From positions 1,978,830 to 2,042,829 of the forward strand of contig NZ_JOMH01000001.1 of the NCBI RefSeq assembly GCF_000711245.1: a stretch of 64,000 nucleotides of DNA. The letters are read 5' to 3'. The position numbers and the translations under genes were made by a program. Under the pieces are notes generated by a model. That model had not been told where the DNA came from. It did not search any database and saw nothing but the letters and a program-made list of their open reading frames with translations. Each line of letters begins with the position of its first letter. Position 1 is the first letter of the stretch. Below, piece by piece: positions 18,243 to 27,489 of the stretch. Source of the DNA: Polycyclovorans algicola TG408. GTDB lineage: Bacteria; Pseudomonadota; Gammaproteobacteria; Nevskiales; Nevskiaceae.

Positions 18243-19565
18243 CTAAAGCGACTTGATCAGCACCTTGGAGTTGCGCTGGTAGTTGTACAGCGCCGCGCGC
18301 GCCATCGGCAGCGTCTCGACCGTTCCCGGTTCGAAACCGTGTTCGATGAACCAATGCGGCGAGTGCGTTGTGAGGCTGAACAGGTGCCGCAGCCCCAGCC
18401 GCCGCGCCTCAATCTCGACGCGCTTGAGCAGGGCGCCGGCCCGCCCGGCGCGGTGGTAATCCGGATGCACCGCCACGCAGGCGAACTCGCCGTAACCACT
18501 GGCGGCATCGGGAAACAGCGCGCAGCAGGCAATCACCAACCCGTCACGGACGATGACGTTGAAGTGTTCGATGTCCAGCTCGAGTTGCTCGCGTGAACGC
18601 GGCACCAGCACGCCACTGGCCTCCAGCGGCTGGATCAGGCTGACGATGCCGCCGACATCTTCGATGGTGGCGTCGCGGGTCGCCTCGTAGGCGCTGTCGG
18701 CGTAGAGCATCAGGCCTTCGCCGTCGCGGGTGTACAGCTCGCGCAGCAGCACGCCATCGGTCTGCTGGCCGATCAGGTGCACGCGCTTGACCCCGGCATG
18801 GCCGGCGCGGATTGCGGCCTCGATGATGTGGCGATCATCCTCAGGCACATGGTCAGACGTGGTGAGCAAGGCTTCGGCCTCGGCCAGCGACAACTGCCCG
18901 GCATCGCCGGTGTCTTCGGCCATGCGCCATTGATTGGGGTCGCTGGGCAGCACCAACACCAGCTTGTCGGCCTTCAGCGCGGCGGCCGTCGCGGTCGCCA
19001 CGTCTTCAGCGCGCAGGTTGAAAATCTCACCGGTGGGCGAGTAGCCGATGGGCGACAGCAGCACGATGCGGTCGGCCGCCAGCACGTCGCGCAGCGTGTC
19101 GACATCGACCCGCCGCACCTCCCCGGTGAACTGGTGATCGACCCCGTTGCGTACGCCGACCGGCTTGGCGGTGACCAGGTTGCCGCCCAGCACCCGCAGC
19201 CGCGCGCCGCCCATCGGCGTGCTGGCGAGGCCGGTCGACAGTCGCGCTTCGATGGCCATGCGCAGGCTGCCGACAGCGGCCTTGACGCACTCCAGCGCCG
19301 CCCGGTCGGTAACCCGTAAATCGCCCTGATACAAAGGCGCCAGACCCTGTGCCGCCAGCATGGCGTCGATCTGTGGACGCGCCCCGTGCACCAGCACCAG
19401 CTTGACGCCCAGGCTGTGCAGCAGCGCGATGTCGTACAAGAAGGCGTCGAATCCGGGCTGCTCGGCCGCCTCGCCGCCAAAGGCAATCACAAACACCCGC
19501 CCGTGATGCGCGTGGGCATACGGGGCGGCTGCGCGCAGGGCGGCAACGAAGTCTGTGGCAATCAT
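18243..19565 (-). CDS. argA: Amino-acid N-acetyltransferase (N-acetylglutamate synthase) ArgA
   Basis: ArgA makes N-acetylglutamate from acetyl-CoA and glutamate, the first step of arginine synthesis and normally feedback-inhibited by arginine. The 440-residue protein (E. coli 443) has an amino-acid-kinase-like domain (about 1-290; VKLVLVHGARPQIDAML, LLSPIGYSPTGEIFNL) and a GNAT domain (about 295-440; YGEFACVAVHPDYHRAGRAGALL is the acetyl-CoA loop). It is divergent from ygfB across a 60-base gap. Confidence 0.96.
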   Translation of the reverse strand: MIATDFVAALRAAAPYAHAHHGRVFVIAFGGEAAEQPGFDAFLYDIALLHSLGVKLVLVHGARPQIDAMLAAQGLAPLYQGDLRVTDRAALECVKAAVGSLRMAIEARLSTGLASTPMGGARLRVLGGNLVTAKPVGVRNGVDHQFTGEVRRVDVDTLRDVLAADRIVLLSPIGYSPTGEIFNLRAEDVATATAAALKADKLVLVLPSDPNQWRMAEDTGDAGQLSLAEAEALLTTSDHVPEDDRHIIEAAIRAGHAGVKRVHLIGQQTDGVLLRELYTRDGEGLMLYADSAYEATRDATIEDVGGIVSLIQPLEASGVLVPRSREQLELDIEHFNVIVRDGLVIACCALFPDAASGYGEFACVAVHPDYHRAGRAGALLKRVEIEARRLGLRHLFSLTTHSPHWFIEHGFEPGTVETLPMARAALYNYQRNSKVLIKSL

Positions 19566-19625
19566 GTGCGGAGTATAGATTCGCGCGACACGGGGTGAGC
19601 CGGGGCGCGGCTTATAATCGGGCCC

Positions 19626-20183
19626 ATGTCAAAGCCTTTAGATTTTGCCGCGCTGGACGCGGTGGTCCGTCAGTACGAACGCGGGGGGGACACCGCCGAG
19701 ATTCACGGCTCGGTGTGTGGCGCGCTGTGTGTGCAACGCCCGGAAGACATCGACCTGCTGCGATTGCTCGATGCCGGTGTGCCGGCCAAGTCACGCGCGC
19801 CCGACGGCCTCAAGCAACTGCGCGACGAGGCGTTGGTGTCTCTGCAGGACCAGGACATGGGTTTTGCGCCGCTGCTGCCGGATGACAGCCATCCGCTGGA
19901 GGCGCGGGTCGACGCCATGGCCGCATGGTGTGCCGGCTTTCTATTCGGGTTGTCGTTGCGGCCGGGGTTTGACCCGCGGCAGATGGGCGAAGACGCGCAG
20001 GAAATTCTCACCGACTTCACCGAACTGACCCGCGCCAGTTTCGACCCTGAGGAAGACGGTGAGCTTGAAGAAACCGCCTACGCCGAGTTGGTGGAATACG
20101 TGCGCGTCGGCGTGCAGTTGATTTACATGGAACTTCGCCCCGACCCGATGCCCGACCCGCAGCAGTCGCGGAGCGTGCACTGA
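19626..20183 (+). CDS. ygfB: YgfB/YecA (UPF0149) family protein
   Basis: The 185-residue protein belongs to the UPF0149 family, with the IHGSVCGALCV start motif, AWCAGFLFGLSL and LTRASFDPEEDGELEE followed by the helical YAELVEYVRVGVQLIYMEL. YgfB is a small helical protein; in Pseudomonas aeruginosa it modulates ampDh3 expression and beta-lactam tolerance, but elsewhere its role is unclear. It leads the pepP-ubiH-ubiI operon and overlaps pepP by one base, the classical gammaproteobacterial order. Confidence 0.9.
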   Translation: MSKPLDFAALDAVVRQYERGGDTAEIHGSVCGALCVQRPEDIDLLRLLDAGVPAKSRAPDGLKQLRDEALVSLQDQDMGFAPLLPDDSHPLEARVDAMAAWCAGFLFGLSLRPGFDPRQMGEDAQEILTDFTELTRASFDPEEDGELEETAYAELVEYVRVGVQLIYMELRPDPMPDPQQSRSVH

Positions 20184-21490
20184 TGGGCATGCCTTTCGCC
20201 GAACGTCGCGCCGCGCTGATGCAGGCCATGGGCCCGCAGGGCGTGGCGATCATTCCTGCCGCGCACGAGCAGGTGCGCTCGCGCGACACGCATTTCCCGT
20301 TCCGGCAGGACAGCGATTTTCACTACCTGACCGGCTTCCCCGAACCCGAGGCCATTGCCGTGCTCTGCCCCGGGCGCACCGAAGGTGAGTACGTCTTGTT
20401 CGTGCGGCCGCGCAACGCCGAGCGTGAAGTCTGGGACGGCCGCCGTGCCGGACCGGAAGGGGCCATCGTGCGTTATGGCGCTGACCAAGCACATGCCCTC
20501 GATGCGTTTGAAACCGAGTTGCCCAAGCTGCTCGCCGGGCGCCAAACCTTGCACTACACGCTGGCCGAACATGGCGCGCTCGACGGCCCGGTGACCCGCA
20601 CGCTGCGACAACTGCGCGAGATCGCCCGTCGCGGCGCCCAGGCGCCGGCCGCCATTGAGGCGCTGGAGGCGACGCTGCACGAGCAGCGACTGATCAAGTC
20701 GACCGGCGAGGTTGCCCTGATGGCCGAGGCCGCGCGTATCAGCGCCGAGGCCCACGTGCGCGCCATGCAGGCCACCCGGCCGGGTCGCAACGAGTGGGAA
20801 ATTGCGGCCGAGATCGAACGCCACCTGCTCGCCCACCGCATGGTGCCGGGCTATACCAGCATCGTCGGCGGCGGTGACAACGCCTGCATCCTGCACTACA
20901 CCGAGAACAACCAGCCGCTGCGTGACGGTGACCTGTTGTTGATCGACGCCGGTGGCGAGCTGGATGGCTACACCGCCGACATCACCCGTACCTTTCCGGT
21001 CAATGGTCGCTACAGCGGCCCGCAGCGCGCGCTTTACGACGTGGTGCTGGCCGCCAACATCGCGGCCATCGACTGCCTGCGGCCCGGCCGTTCTGTGGGC
21101 AGTCCGCACGAGGCCGCATCGCGCATCCTCGCCGAGGGGCTGGTGGACCTGGGCCTGTGTGACGGCAGCGTCGATGCGGTGATCGAGTCGGGCGCGCTGC
21201 GGCGCTTCTACATGCATGGCACCGGTCACTGGCTGGGGCTGGACGTGCATGACGTCGGCCGTTACCGCCAAGCCGATGGCGAGTACCGCAACTTTGCACC
21301 CGGCATGGTCATGACCGTGGAGCCTGGCCTGTACATCGCGCCGGGCAGCGACGGGGTCGACCCGCGCTTTCACGGCATCGGCATTCGCATCGAAGACGAC
21401 GTGGTGGTCACCGACGGTGCGCCGCGGGTGCTGACCGGCGGCGTGCCCAAAGATGCTGCCGCGATTGAAGCGCTGATGGCCCAGCGGTGA
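20183..21490 (+). CDS. pepP: Xaa-Pro aminopeptidase PepP
   Basis: PepP removes an N-terminal residue preceding proline. The 435-residue protein has the N-terminal AMP_N domain (FPFRQDSDFHYLTGFPEPEA) and a C-terminal M24 pita-bread domain. The metal ligands are visible in LLIDAGGELDGYTADITRTF (two Asp), HGTGHWLGLDVHD (His), MTVEPGLYI (Glu) and GIRIEDDVVVT (Glu). It lies between ygfB and ubiH with 1- and 4-base overlaps, so the three are co-transcribed. Confidence 0.96.
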   Translation: MGMPFAERRAALMQAMGPQGVAIIPAAHEQVRSRDTHFPFRQDSDFHYLTGFPEPEAIAVLCPGRTEGEYVLFVRPRNAEREVWDGRRAGPEGAIVRYGADQAHALDAFETELPKLLAGRQTLHYTLAEHGALDGPVTRTLRQLREIARRGAQAPAAIEALEATLHEQRLIKSTGEVALMAEAARISAEAHVRAMQATRPGRNEWEIAAEIERHLLAHRMVPGYTSIVGGGDNACILHYTENNQPLRDGDLLLIDAGGELDGYTADITRTFPVNGRYSGPQRALYDVVLAANIAAIDCLRPGRSVGSPHEAASRILAEGLVDLGLCDGSVDAVIESGALRRFYMHGTGHWLGLDVHDVGRYRQADGEYRNFAPGMVMTVEPGLYIAPGSDGVDPRFHGIGIRIEDDVVVTDGAPRVLTGGVPKDAAAIEALMAQR

Positions 21491-22671
21491 GCGACGACAG
21501 CCCCGCCAGCAGCGTTGACCTGGCCATCGTGGGCGGCGGGCTGGTCGGCGCCAGTCTGGCGGTGGCGCTGGGCGGTCGGGGTTTGCGAGTACTGCTGATC
21601 GAGGCTGCACAACCCCCCGCATCCGGCCCGCAATGGGACGAGCGCTGCATCGCCCTCAATGCCCGCAGCCGTCAGATCTTCAGCGATCTCGGTCTTTGGC
21701 CCGCTTTGCAGGCCGAAGCCAACGCCATCACCGCCACGCATATTTCCGAGCGCGGACGTTTCGGCATGGCGCAGTTCACTGCGGCCGAGGCCGGGTTGGA
21801 CGCGCTGGGCTTCAACCTGCCGCTGCGTCACATCGGCCAGACCGTGTGGCAGGCCGCGACCGCGGCACAGGGCGTGACCGTGCTTGCCCCTGCCGCCGTC
21901 ACCGCAGTCCGGGTTTTGGACGATGGTGCGGTGCTGACCCTGGCCGACGGCCGCGTCATCAACGCCCGTCTGTTGGCTGCGGCCGACGGCGCACAGTCGG
22001 CGGTGCGGCGGCTGCTCAATATTCCGGCCGAGCTGCACGACTATCGGCAGTCGGCCATTGTCAGCGCCGTCCGCGTGCAGCGGCCGCGCGAGGGCGTCAC
22101 CTACGAGCGCTTCACGCCTGACGGCCCGATTGCGGTTCTGCCCAAGCCGGGCGATGCCTGCTCGCTGATCTGGACGCTGCCCACGGCGGCGGCCGAGCGC
22201 GCCATGGCGCTGGGTGACGATGCATTTCTGAGCGAGGCGGCCGCGTGCTTTGGCGGCCGGCTGGGGCGCTGGACTGCACTTGGTCGGCGCAACGCCTACC
22301 CCCTGATGCGCACCGTCAGCACCCGGCTGCATGCCCCGTCGACGGTCTTCGTTGGCAACGCCGCCCACGCGCTGCACCCGGTGGCGGCGCAGGGCTTCAA
22401 CCTGGGTTTGCGTGATGTGGCCGCGCTGGCCACCTTGCTGCGGGACCGGCCGGTGGATGACTGGGCGACGCTGCCGGCCGACTACGCCGCCGCGCGAGCC
22501 GCCGATGCCGAGCGAACCGCCGGGTTCACGCATTCGCTGGTTGGCGTGTTTTCCAACCGCTGGCCGGGTATTGCCGGCGCGCGCCACCTGGGCCTGCTGG
22601 GCTTGGGCCTGCTGCCGGGTGTCAAGCGCGAGGTGATGTGGCAGAACCTCGGCTTTGGGCGCTCAACATGA
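21487..22671 (+). CDS. ubiH: 2-octaprenyl-6-methoxyphenol hydroxylase UbiH
   Basis: UbiH is a flavin monooxygenase of aerobic ubiquinone synthesis. The 394-residue protein has the FAD dinucleotide fold AIVGGGLVGASLAVAL, the DG motif AADGAQSAVRRLL, and the late FAD motif VGNAAHALHPVAAQGFNLGLRD; the GNAA form is typical of UbiH. It starts with GTG at 21487, overlapping pepP by four bases, and ends overlapping the next hydroxylase by four bases. Confidence 0.92.
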   Translation: MSDDSPASSVDLAIVGGGLVGASLAVALGGRGLRVLLIEAAQPPASGPQWDERCIALNARSRQIFSDLGLWPALQAEANAITATHISERGRFGMAQFTAAEAGLDALGFNLPLRHIGQTVWQAATAAQGVTVLAPAAVTAVRVLDDGAVLTLADGRVINARLLAAADGAQSAVRRLLNIPAELHDYRQSAIVSAVRVQRPREGVTYERFTPDGPIAVLPKPGDACSLIWTLPTAAAERAMALGDDAFLSEAAACFGGRLGRWTALGRRNAYPLMRTVSTRLHAPSTVFVGNAAHALHPVAAQGFNLGLRDVAALATLLRDRPVDDWATLPADYAAARAADAERTAGFTHSLVGVFSNRWPGIAGARHLGLLGLGLLPGVKREVMWQNLGFGRST

Positions 22672-23813
22672 GTCTGCAGCGCTGGGCGATCACCGTGGTT
22701 GGCGGCGGCGTGGTCGGTTTGGCCACCGCAGGTGCGCTGCGCGAGGCCGGCTTCGACGTCGGCTTGATCGAGCAGGGCCCGCCGCCGGTGGCCGACCCAC
22801 AGGATCTGCGTATGTACGCCATTGCGCCCGGCGCAGCGCGGGGGCTGCCGGCTGACGCGCTTGATGACGCCGCCCATCAACCGTTTACCGAGATGCAGGT
22901 CTGGCATGCCGGGCGCGACGGCGCGTTGCGCTTCACCGCCGCTGAAGCGCGCGTACCGCAATTGGGCTGGATCGCCCCCGAGTCGGTATTGCGTGCCGCG
23001 CTGTGGCGTGCGCTGCCGGCTGATCGCTGCTGGAGCGGGGTCACCGTCACCGACCTGACCGACCACGATGACGGTCTCAGCTTGTGGCTGGACGACGGCC
23101 GCGTGGTGCGCAGCCAACTGGTCATTGCCTGCGACGGCGCGCGTTCACCGCTGCGGGAACGCGCCGGCATTGCTGTGCATGCCTGGGACTATGCGGCGTC
23201 GGGTCTGGTCGCCGACATTCGCGCCGAGCAGCCACACACCCAGACGTGCTGGCAGCGCTTTCTGCCGGATGCGGTGATCGCGCTGCTGCCGCGGCAGGGC
23301 GGCGCGTACTCGCTGGTCTGGTCGTCGCCAGAGGCCGAGTCGCTGGCCGCGCTGGATGACGCGGCGTTCAGTGCGGCACTCACGGACACATTCGACGGCG
23401 AGCTGGGTCCGCTCAAGGTCTGCAGCCCCAGGCGGCTTTTTCCACTGACGGCGCAACACGCCGAAGCTTATTTTTCAGGGCGGACCGTGCTGGTCGGCGA
23501 CGCGGCCCACAGCGTGCATCCGCTGGCGGGGCAGGGCGTGAACCTCGGGCTGGGCGATGCGCTGGAACTGACCCGGGTGCTGAGCGAAGCGCGTGATGCC
23601 GGTCGAGACTGGACCCGCCCGCGCGTGCTGGCCCGTTACCAGCGCGCTCGCCGCGCCGCCAATGCCGAAATGATCGCCCTCACCGATGCAATGTCGCGAG
23701 GGTTTGCGCCCACCGTGCCGGGCCTGTCAGACGTGCTCGACCAGGGGCTGCGCTGGATGAACCAGTTGCCGCCGGTCAAACGCCTGTTAATTCGCCATGC
23801 CATGGGGCTGTAG
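22668..23813 (+). CDS. ubiI: UbiI/UbiF-type FAD-dependent ubiquinone hydroxylase
   Basis: The 381-residue protein is a second UbiH-family flavoprotein. It has TVVGGGVVGLATAGAL (FAD binding), CDGARSPLRERAGI (DG motif) and VLVGDAAHSVHPLAGQGVNLGLGD. Position directly after ubiH points to UbiI, the C5 hydroxylase, but UbiF/UbiM-like specificities cannot be excluded by eye. The ATG at 22668 overlaps the ubiH stop (ATGA); the frame is open to 22638, inside ubiH. Confidence 0.85.
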   Translation: MSLQRWAITVVGGGVVGLATAGALREAGFDVGLIEQGPPPVADPQDLRMYAIAPGAARGLPADALDDAAHQPFTEMQVWHAGRDGALRFTAAEARVPQLGWIAPESVLRAALWRALPADRCWSGVTVTDLTDHDDGLSLWLDDGRVVRSQLVIACDGARSPLRERAGIAVHAWDYAASGLVADIRAEQPHTQTCWQRFLPDAVIALLPRQGGAYSLVWSSPEAESLAALDDAAFSAALTDTFDGELGPLKVCSPRRLFPLTAQHAEAYFSGRTVLVGDAAHSVHPLAGQGVNLGLGDALELTRVLSEARDAGRDWTRPRVLARYQRARRAANAEMIALTDAMSRGFAPTVPGLSDVLDQGLRWMNQLPPVKRLLIRHAMGL

Positions 23814-23908
23814 GCGCCTCCGCCGACATTCCTGCACCGACATCAATGGCAACCCCTGACGCTGCGACTGGCACACTACGCGCCCCGAATATTTCCCCCC
23901 GATCACGA

Positions 23909-24499
23909 ATGACCGAAGTCTTGGTGTTGTATTACTCGCGTGGCGGCTCGACCGCCCGCATGGCCCGCGCGGTCGCGCGCGGGATCGAGGCCGCTGGTGT
24001 CGGTGCGCGTCTGCGCACCGTGCCGCCGGTGGCGCCCGAGACCGAGACGGCGAGCCCGGCGGTGCCGGAGTCCGGCTCGCCTTACGCGACGCTGGATGAT
24101 CTGCGCGAATGCCAAGGCCTGGTGCTGGGCAGCCCGACGCGCTTCGGCAACATGGCGGCACCCTTGAAGTACTTCCTCGACACCAGTGGCGAGCTGTGGA
24201 TCAACGGCACGCTCAACGGCCGGCCGGCCGGGGTGTTCACCAGCACCGGGTCGTTGCACGGCGGTCAGGAGCTGACGTTGATGACCATGATGATTCCGCT
24301 GTTACACCACGGCATGGTGCTGGTCGGTATGGATTCCATGGCGCCGGCGCTGAACCGGACGCGTGCGGGTGGCACGCCTTATGGCGCGTCGCATTGGGCC
24401 GGCGGCGGCATGCACCCGAATGTGTTGGACCCCGATGAAATGGCGCTGTGCGAGTCCTTGGGCGAGCGTGTCGCACGGCTTGCGGAGCGGCTGGCATGA
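23909..24499 (+). CDS. wrbA: NAD(P)H:quinone oxidoreductase, WrbA family flavodoxin
   Basis: WrbA-type enzymes reduce quinones by two electrons using FMN, limiting redox cycling. The 196-residue protein starts with a flavodoxin loop YYSRGGSTARMARAV, and has GSPTRFGNMAAPLKYFLDTSG, STGSLHGGQELTLMTMMIPLLHHGM and GTPYGASHWAGG, all diagnostic. The ATG at 23909 puts the FMN loop at the usual distance from the N-terminus; the frame is open to 23846 without family resemblance. Its location behind the ubiquinone hydroxylases and a four-base overlap with the DUF2069 gene suit quinone metabolism. Confidence 0.92.
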   Translation: MTEVLVLYYSRGGSTARMARAVARGIEAAGVGARLRTVPPVAPETETASPAVPESGSPYATLDDLRECQGLVLGSPTRFGNMAAPLKYFLDTSGELWINGTLNGRPAGVFTSTGSLHGGQELTLMTMMIPLLHHGMVLVGMDSMAPALNRTRAGGTPYGASHWAGGGMHPNVLDPDEMALCESLGERVARLAERLA

Positions 24500-24843
24500 G
24501 CGCGCCACGCCGCTGGGCACCGCGCATTCGTCTGGCGGTGATCGGGCTGCACGCGGCGTTGGTGACGCTGAGTCTGTACTGGGCGACGACGGTGATCGGC
24601 ATTGCCATGGCATTGCTGCTGCTGTTGCCCTTGCCGGGTCTGGTGGCGGGGCGGCTGCGCACTTACGGATGGGCGGCGATGCTGGTGGCCATTTACGCCG
24701 CCTTTTGGGCCGCCGAGTGGTGGATGCCGGGCGTGCCGCCGATGGTGCTGGTGATTGCCGCCGTGTCGGTGTTGGATTTTTGCGCGATTGCCCTGTACGC
24801 GCGGATTGCGCGGCGTGAGGCGCTGCCTCAGGCGTCGTCTTAG
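24496..24843 (+). CDS. DUF2069 small membrane protein
   Basis: The 115-residue protein has four predicted membrane helices and the family stretch TYGWAAMLVAIYAAFWAAEWW. DUF2069 proteins commonly follow wrbA in gammaproteobacteria; the function is unknown. The ATG at 24496 overlaps the wrbA stop (ATGA). Convergent with hda across 174 bases. Confidence 0.85.
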   Translation: MSAPRRWAPRIRLAVIGLHAALVTLSLYWATTVIGIAMALLLLLPLPGLVAGRLRTYGWAAMLVAIYAAFWAAEWWMPGVPPMVLVIAAVSVLDFCAIALYARIARREALPQASS

Positions 24844-24908
24844 CGACAGGCGCTTGGTTGTTCAGTGAGGGCACCGAGGTCGCCGAGCCCGTTGGGCCGA
24901 CGTTGACC

Positions 24909-24927
24909 CGCCTTCAGGCTGAAGGCG
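24909..24927. terminator. Hairpin between convergent DUF2069 and hda genes
   Basis: CGCCTTCAG and CTGAAGGCG form a 9-bp perfect stem around a single base, in the gap between two convergent genes. No T-run follows on either strand, so it is at best a weak or factor-assisted terminator, or simply a structured 3' end. Confidence 0.3.
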
Positions 24928-25017
24928 TGGCGCGTGTGACAAGCGTGTGCCGCAGCGCCCGATTCATGGATACCAGATCAAGTCCGGCGTGACGAGTGGG
25001 GCGGCTTCATGTGCGTC

Positions 25018-25698
25018 TCAGACCTTCTGCTCTTCGGCGGGCATCAACACCGCTTGCACGAACGGCAGGGTGAGCCGGCGCCGCGCCTTGAGCGACGCGC
25101 GATCAATCCGCTCCAGACCGGCCAGCAGGCTGCCGGCATCGCGTGGCAGGTGGCGTAACCACCATCGGGTCACGTCGTCGGGCAGCGCCAGACCACGACG
25201 CTCGGCACCTTCGGTCAGCAATTGAAATTGCTGCTGCTCGTCGAGTGTGGGTACGTGGAATCGCGGCAGGCGTGCGAGGCGAGTCCGCAGGTCGGTGGGC
25301 ATTGATGACAGCACTTCGGGCGCGCCGCGTGAGGCGATCCAGGTCACCGCGCCCGCCGTCAAGCGAGCGTCCAGCAGGCGTAGCAGGGCCATCCAGAACT
25401 CAGGGTTCTGCGGTGCGTCGTCCAGCTCGTCCAGCGCCATTGGCTGGTCATTGTCGAGTCCGGTCAGTGCCTCGGCGCTTTCACCCAGCAAGCTGGCCAG
25501 CGGCAGGTAGCGCCCGCCATGCAGCCGGCAGGCGGCGAGCAGCAGATGGGTTTTGCCAACCCCGGACGGGCCGTGCAGGTAGGCACTTTCTCGCGCCCGG
25601 AGTTGGGCGATGGCTTGCAGGTCGGGTGCGGCGACAAAGCTGTCGAAGTCGCTCGGCTGTGACAACTGCACCGCCAGTGACAGCTGGTCTCCGCGCAT
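25018..25698 (-). CDS. hda: DnaA regulatory inactivator Hda
   Basis: Hda with the DNA-loaded sliding clamp stimulates ATP hydrolysis by DnaA to prevent re-initiation. The 226-residue protein has a clamp-binding motif QLSLAVQL at residues 5-12 (E. coli Hda has QLSLPL), the P-loop GPSGVGKTH and a sensor-2 helix region RDAGSLLAGLERID. The Walker B region reads MALDELDDA. The downstream order perM-hda on the same strand is a familiar arrangement. Confidence 0.93.
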   Translation of the reverse strand: MRGDQLSLAVQLSQPSDFDSFVAAPDLQAIAQLRARESAYLHGPSGVGKTHLLLAACRLHGGRYLPLASLLGESAEALTGLDNDQPMALDELDDAPQNPEFWMALLRLLDARLTAGAVTWIASRGAPEVLSSMPTDLRTRLARLPRFHVPTLDEQQQFQLLTEGAERRGLALPDDVTRWWLRHLPRDAGSLLAGLERIDRASLKARRRLTLPFVQAVLMPAEEQKV

Positions 25699-25705
25699 CG
25701 TGCGC

Positions 25706-26791
25706 TCAGCCCTGATAGACGCGGCTGGTCAGCCAGTGCTGTTTGCCGTGACGGAATAGTACCGCGAGCACGGCCGCCATGGGCAGCGCAATGAGCACGC
25801 CGATGAACCCAAACAATTGGCCGCCGGCCATCAGCGCGAAGATGACGGTCACCGGGTGCAGGCCAATCTTGTCGCCGACCAGGTTGGGCGTCAGCACTGC
25901 GCCTTCGAGCAACTGGCCAATGCCAAACACCAGCGCCACCCAGATCAGCGGCAGCCACTCGCCGGTCTGCATGAACATGGCCAGCAGTGCGGCGATGATG
26001 CCGACAATGGTGCCGAGGTAGGGCACGAAGCTGATCAGCCCGGCAATCAGGCCGATGACCAGCGCCAGATCGAGACCGACCAGCCACAGGCCGACGCTGT
26101 AATAAGTGCCCAGCGCCAGCATCACGTAAAGCTGCCCACGGATGAACGAGCCGAGCATCTCGTGGGTTTCGCCCGCCAGGCGGCCCACGGTGGGCAGCGC
26201 CTTGCGCGGCACCATGTCGCGGACCCAGGCGACCAGATCGTCCCAATCGCGCAGCAGATAGAAGCTGACCACCGGCACCATCAGCAGGTTGACCACGGTG
26301 GTCAGCAGCCGTGTGCCGTTGCTCGAGACCTGCGTCCAGATGGCCGACGCCATGTCGCCGGCGCGTGACCAGTGTTCGGTGACGATGGACTTGAGCCCTT
26401 CGCCGTCGAGCCCGACGCCTTCCGGCAAGGTGATGCCGAGGTAGGGCAGGGCGGTGTTCTGAATCCACACCAGCCATTCCGGAATACGGCTGAGCAGCCC
26501 AGCCAACTGGGTGTAAAGCATGGGAATGATCAGCAGCACGGCGATGAGGCTGAACAGTCCAATCACCAGAAACACCACGCAAACGCCCGCCGTACGCGAC
26601 AGGCGCCAGCGTTGCAGGCGGTCAACGATGGGGTCGCCGAGATAGGCCAGCGCGGCGCCGAGCACGAACGGCGTGAGAATCGGCGCCAACAGCCACAGCA
26701 GCATCAAAAAGCCAATGCCGGCCGCCAGCCACGGCAGGGTTTCGCGCCAGCCGAGTGGCGTGTCGTCTGCAGGATTGACCGGGGTATTCAC
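25706..26791 (-). CDS. perM: AI-2E family transporter (PerM)
   Basis: The 361-residue inner membrane protein has about eight hydrophobic helices and family stretches TRLLTTVVNLLMVPVVSFYLLRDWD, LGTYYSVGLWLVGLDLALVIGLIAG and FVPYLGTIVGIIAALLAMF (given here as consecutive shorter parts of one domain). The GTG at 26791 lies 7 bases after the DUF2066 stop, with ribosome-site bases GGAG inside that gene's end. Despite the family name, PerM is not shown to transport autoinducer-2; some relatives are Na+/H+ antiporters. Confidence 0.87.
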   Translation of the reverse strand: MNTPVNPADDTPLGWRETLPWLAAGIGFLMLLWLLAPILTPFVLGAALAYLGDPIVDRLQRWRLSRTAGVCVVFLVIGLFSLIAVLLIIPMLYTQLAGLLSRIPEWLVWIQNTALPYLGITLPEGVGLDGEGLKSIVTEHWSRAGDMASAIWTQVSSNGTRLLTTVVNLLMVPVVSFYLLRDWDDLVAWVRDMVPRKALPTVGRLAGETHEMLGSFIRGQLYVMLALGTYYSVGLWLVGLDLALVIGLIAGLISFVPYLGTIVGIIAALLAMFMQTGEWLPLIWVALVFGIGQLLEGAVLTPNLVGDKIGLHPVTVIFALMAGGQLFGFIGVLIALPMAAVLAVLFRHGKQHWLTSRVYQG

Positions 26792-26798
26792 GGCGGGT

Positions 26799-27431
26799 TT
26801 AACGCAGCTCCAGACGCAGGGCCTGGCTGAATGGATTGTCGCTGTTGTCCGCGTAAGCCCGGCTGCCGAGCAGGTCGACCAGCGCTTGTCGGCCACCCTC
26901 GACCATGACGCTGAGGCGTACGTCGGTGCCGTTGAGAGACTGAATCTCGACGCGCTCGACGCGGCGGTCGTCGCTGAGTTGGCGCATGACCTCGGCATAG
27001 CGTTCGGGGCTGCTGACGTTCGCCAGTTGCACCTCGACCCGATCTGCGCCGTAACGTCGCGCGCCCCACAGCGGCAGACCGATGTCGGCGACCGCGTCGT
27101 CGATCGATTGCGGATTGAAGCTGGCGCGCAGGCCCAAGCCCTCTGCGTCGCGGTCGAGGTTGAAGTTGTCGACCCAGTCGCGGGCGCGGTCTCGGTAGTG
27201 CGCGGGAATCAGTCCACCGCCGCTGGCGCGCTCGAACACCTGGACCAGCGCGTCACGCAGCGCCGCATCGCGCGCCTCTTGCGTGTTGGCCTCCAACGGC
27301 ACTCGGGCGGTGTAGTCAGGCCCCTGGACTTCCGGCGCCAGCCGTTCTTCGTCTGTCGGCAGGGGCTGCGCCACGGCGCTGCCGAGGCCGATGAGCGACA
27401 GGGTCACCACGGCGAGCGATTTCAACATCAT
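26799..27431 (-). CDS. DUF2066 periplasmic protein
   Basis: The 210-residue product has a signal peptide from the ATG at 27431 ([21 protein letters not shown]) and the DUF2066 pattern: [30 protein letters not shown] and a C-terminal [15 protein letters not shown]2066 genes regularly lie between perM and purM, as here, but the role is unknown. It is divergent from purM across 58 bases, which must hold both promoters. Confidence 0.85.
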   Translation of the reverse strand: MMLKSLAVVTLSLIGLGSAVAQPLPTDEERLAPEVQGPDYTARVPLEANTQEARDAALRDALVQVFERASGGGLIPAHYRDRARDWVDNFNLDRDAEGLGLRASFNPQSIDDAVADIGLPLWGARRYGADRVEVQLANVSSPERYAEVMRQLSDDRRVERVEIQSLNGTDVRLSVMVEGGRQALVDLLGSRAYADNSDNPFSQALRLELR

Positions 27432-27489
27432 GCGGACGGGTCGCGGGTCGGTAAAATGCAAGGTTATCCCACTCCCGGACGGTCTGCGC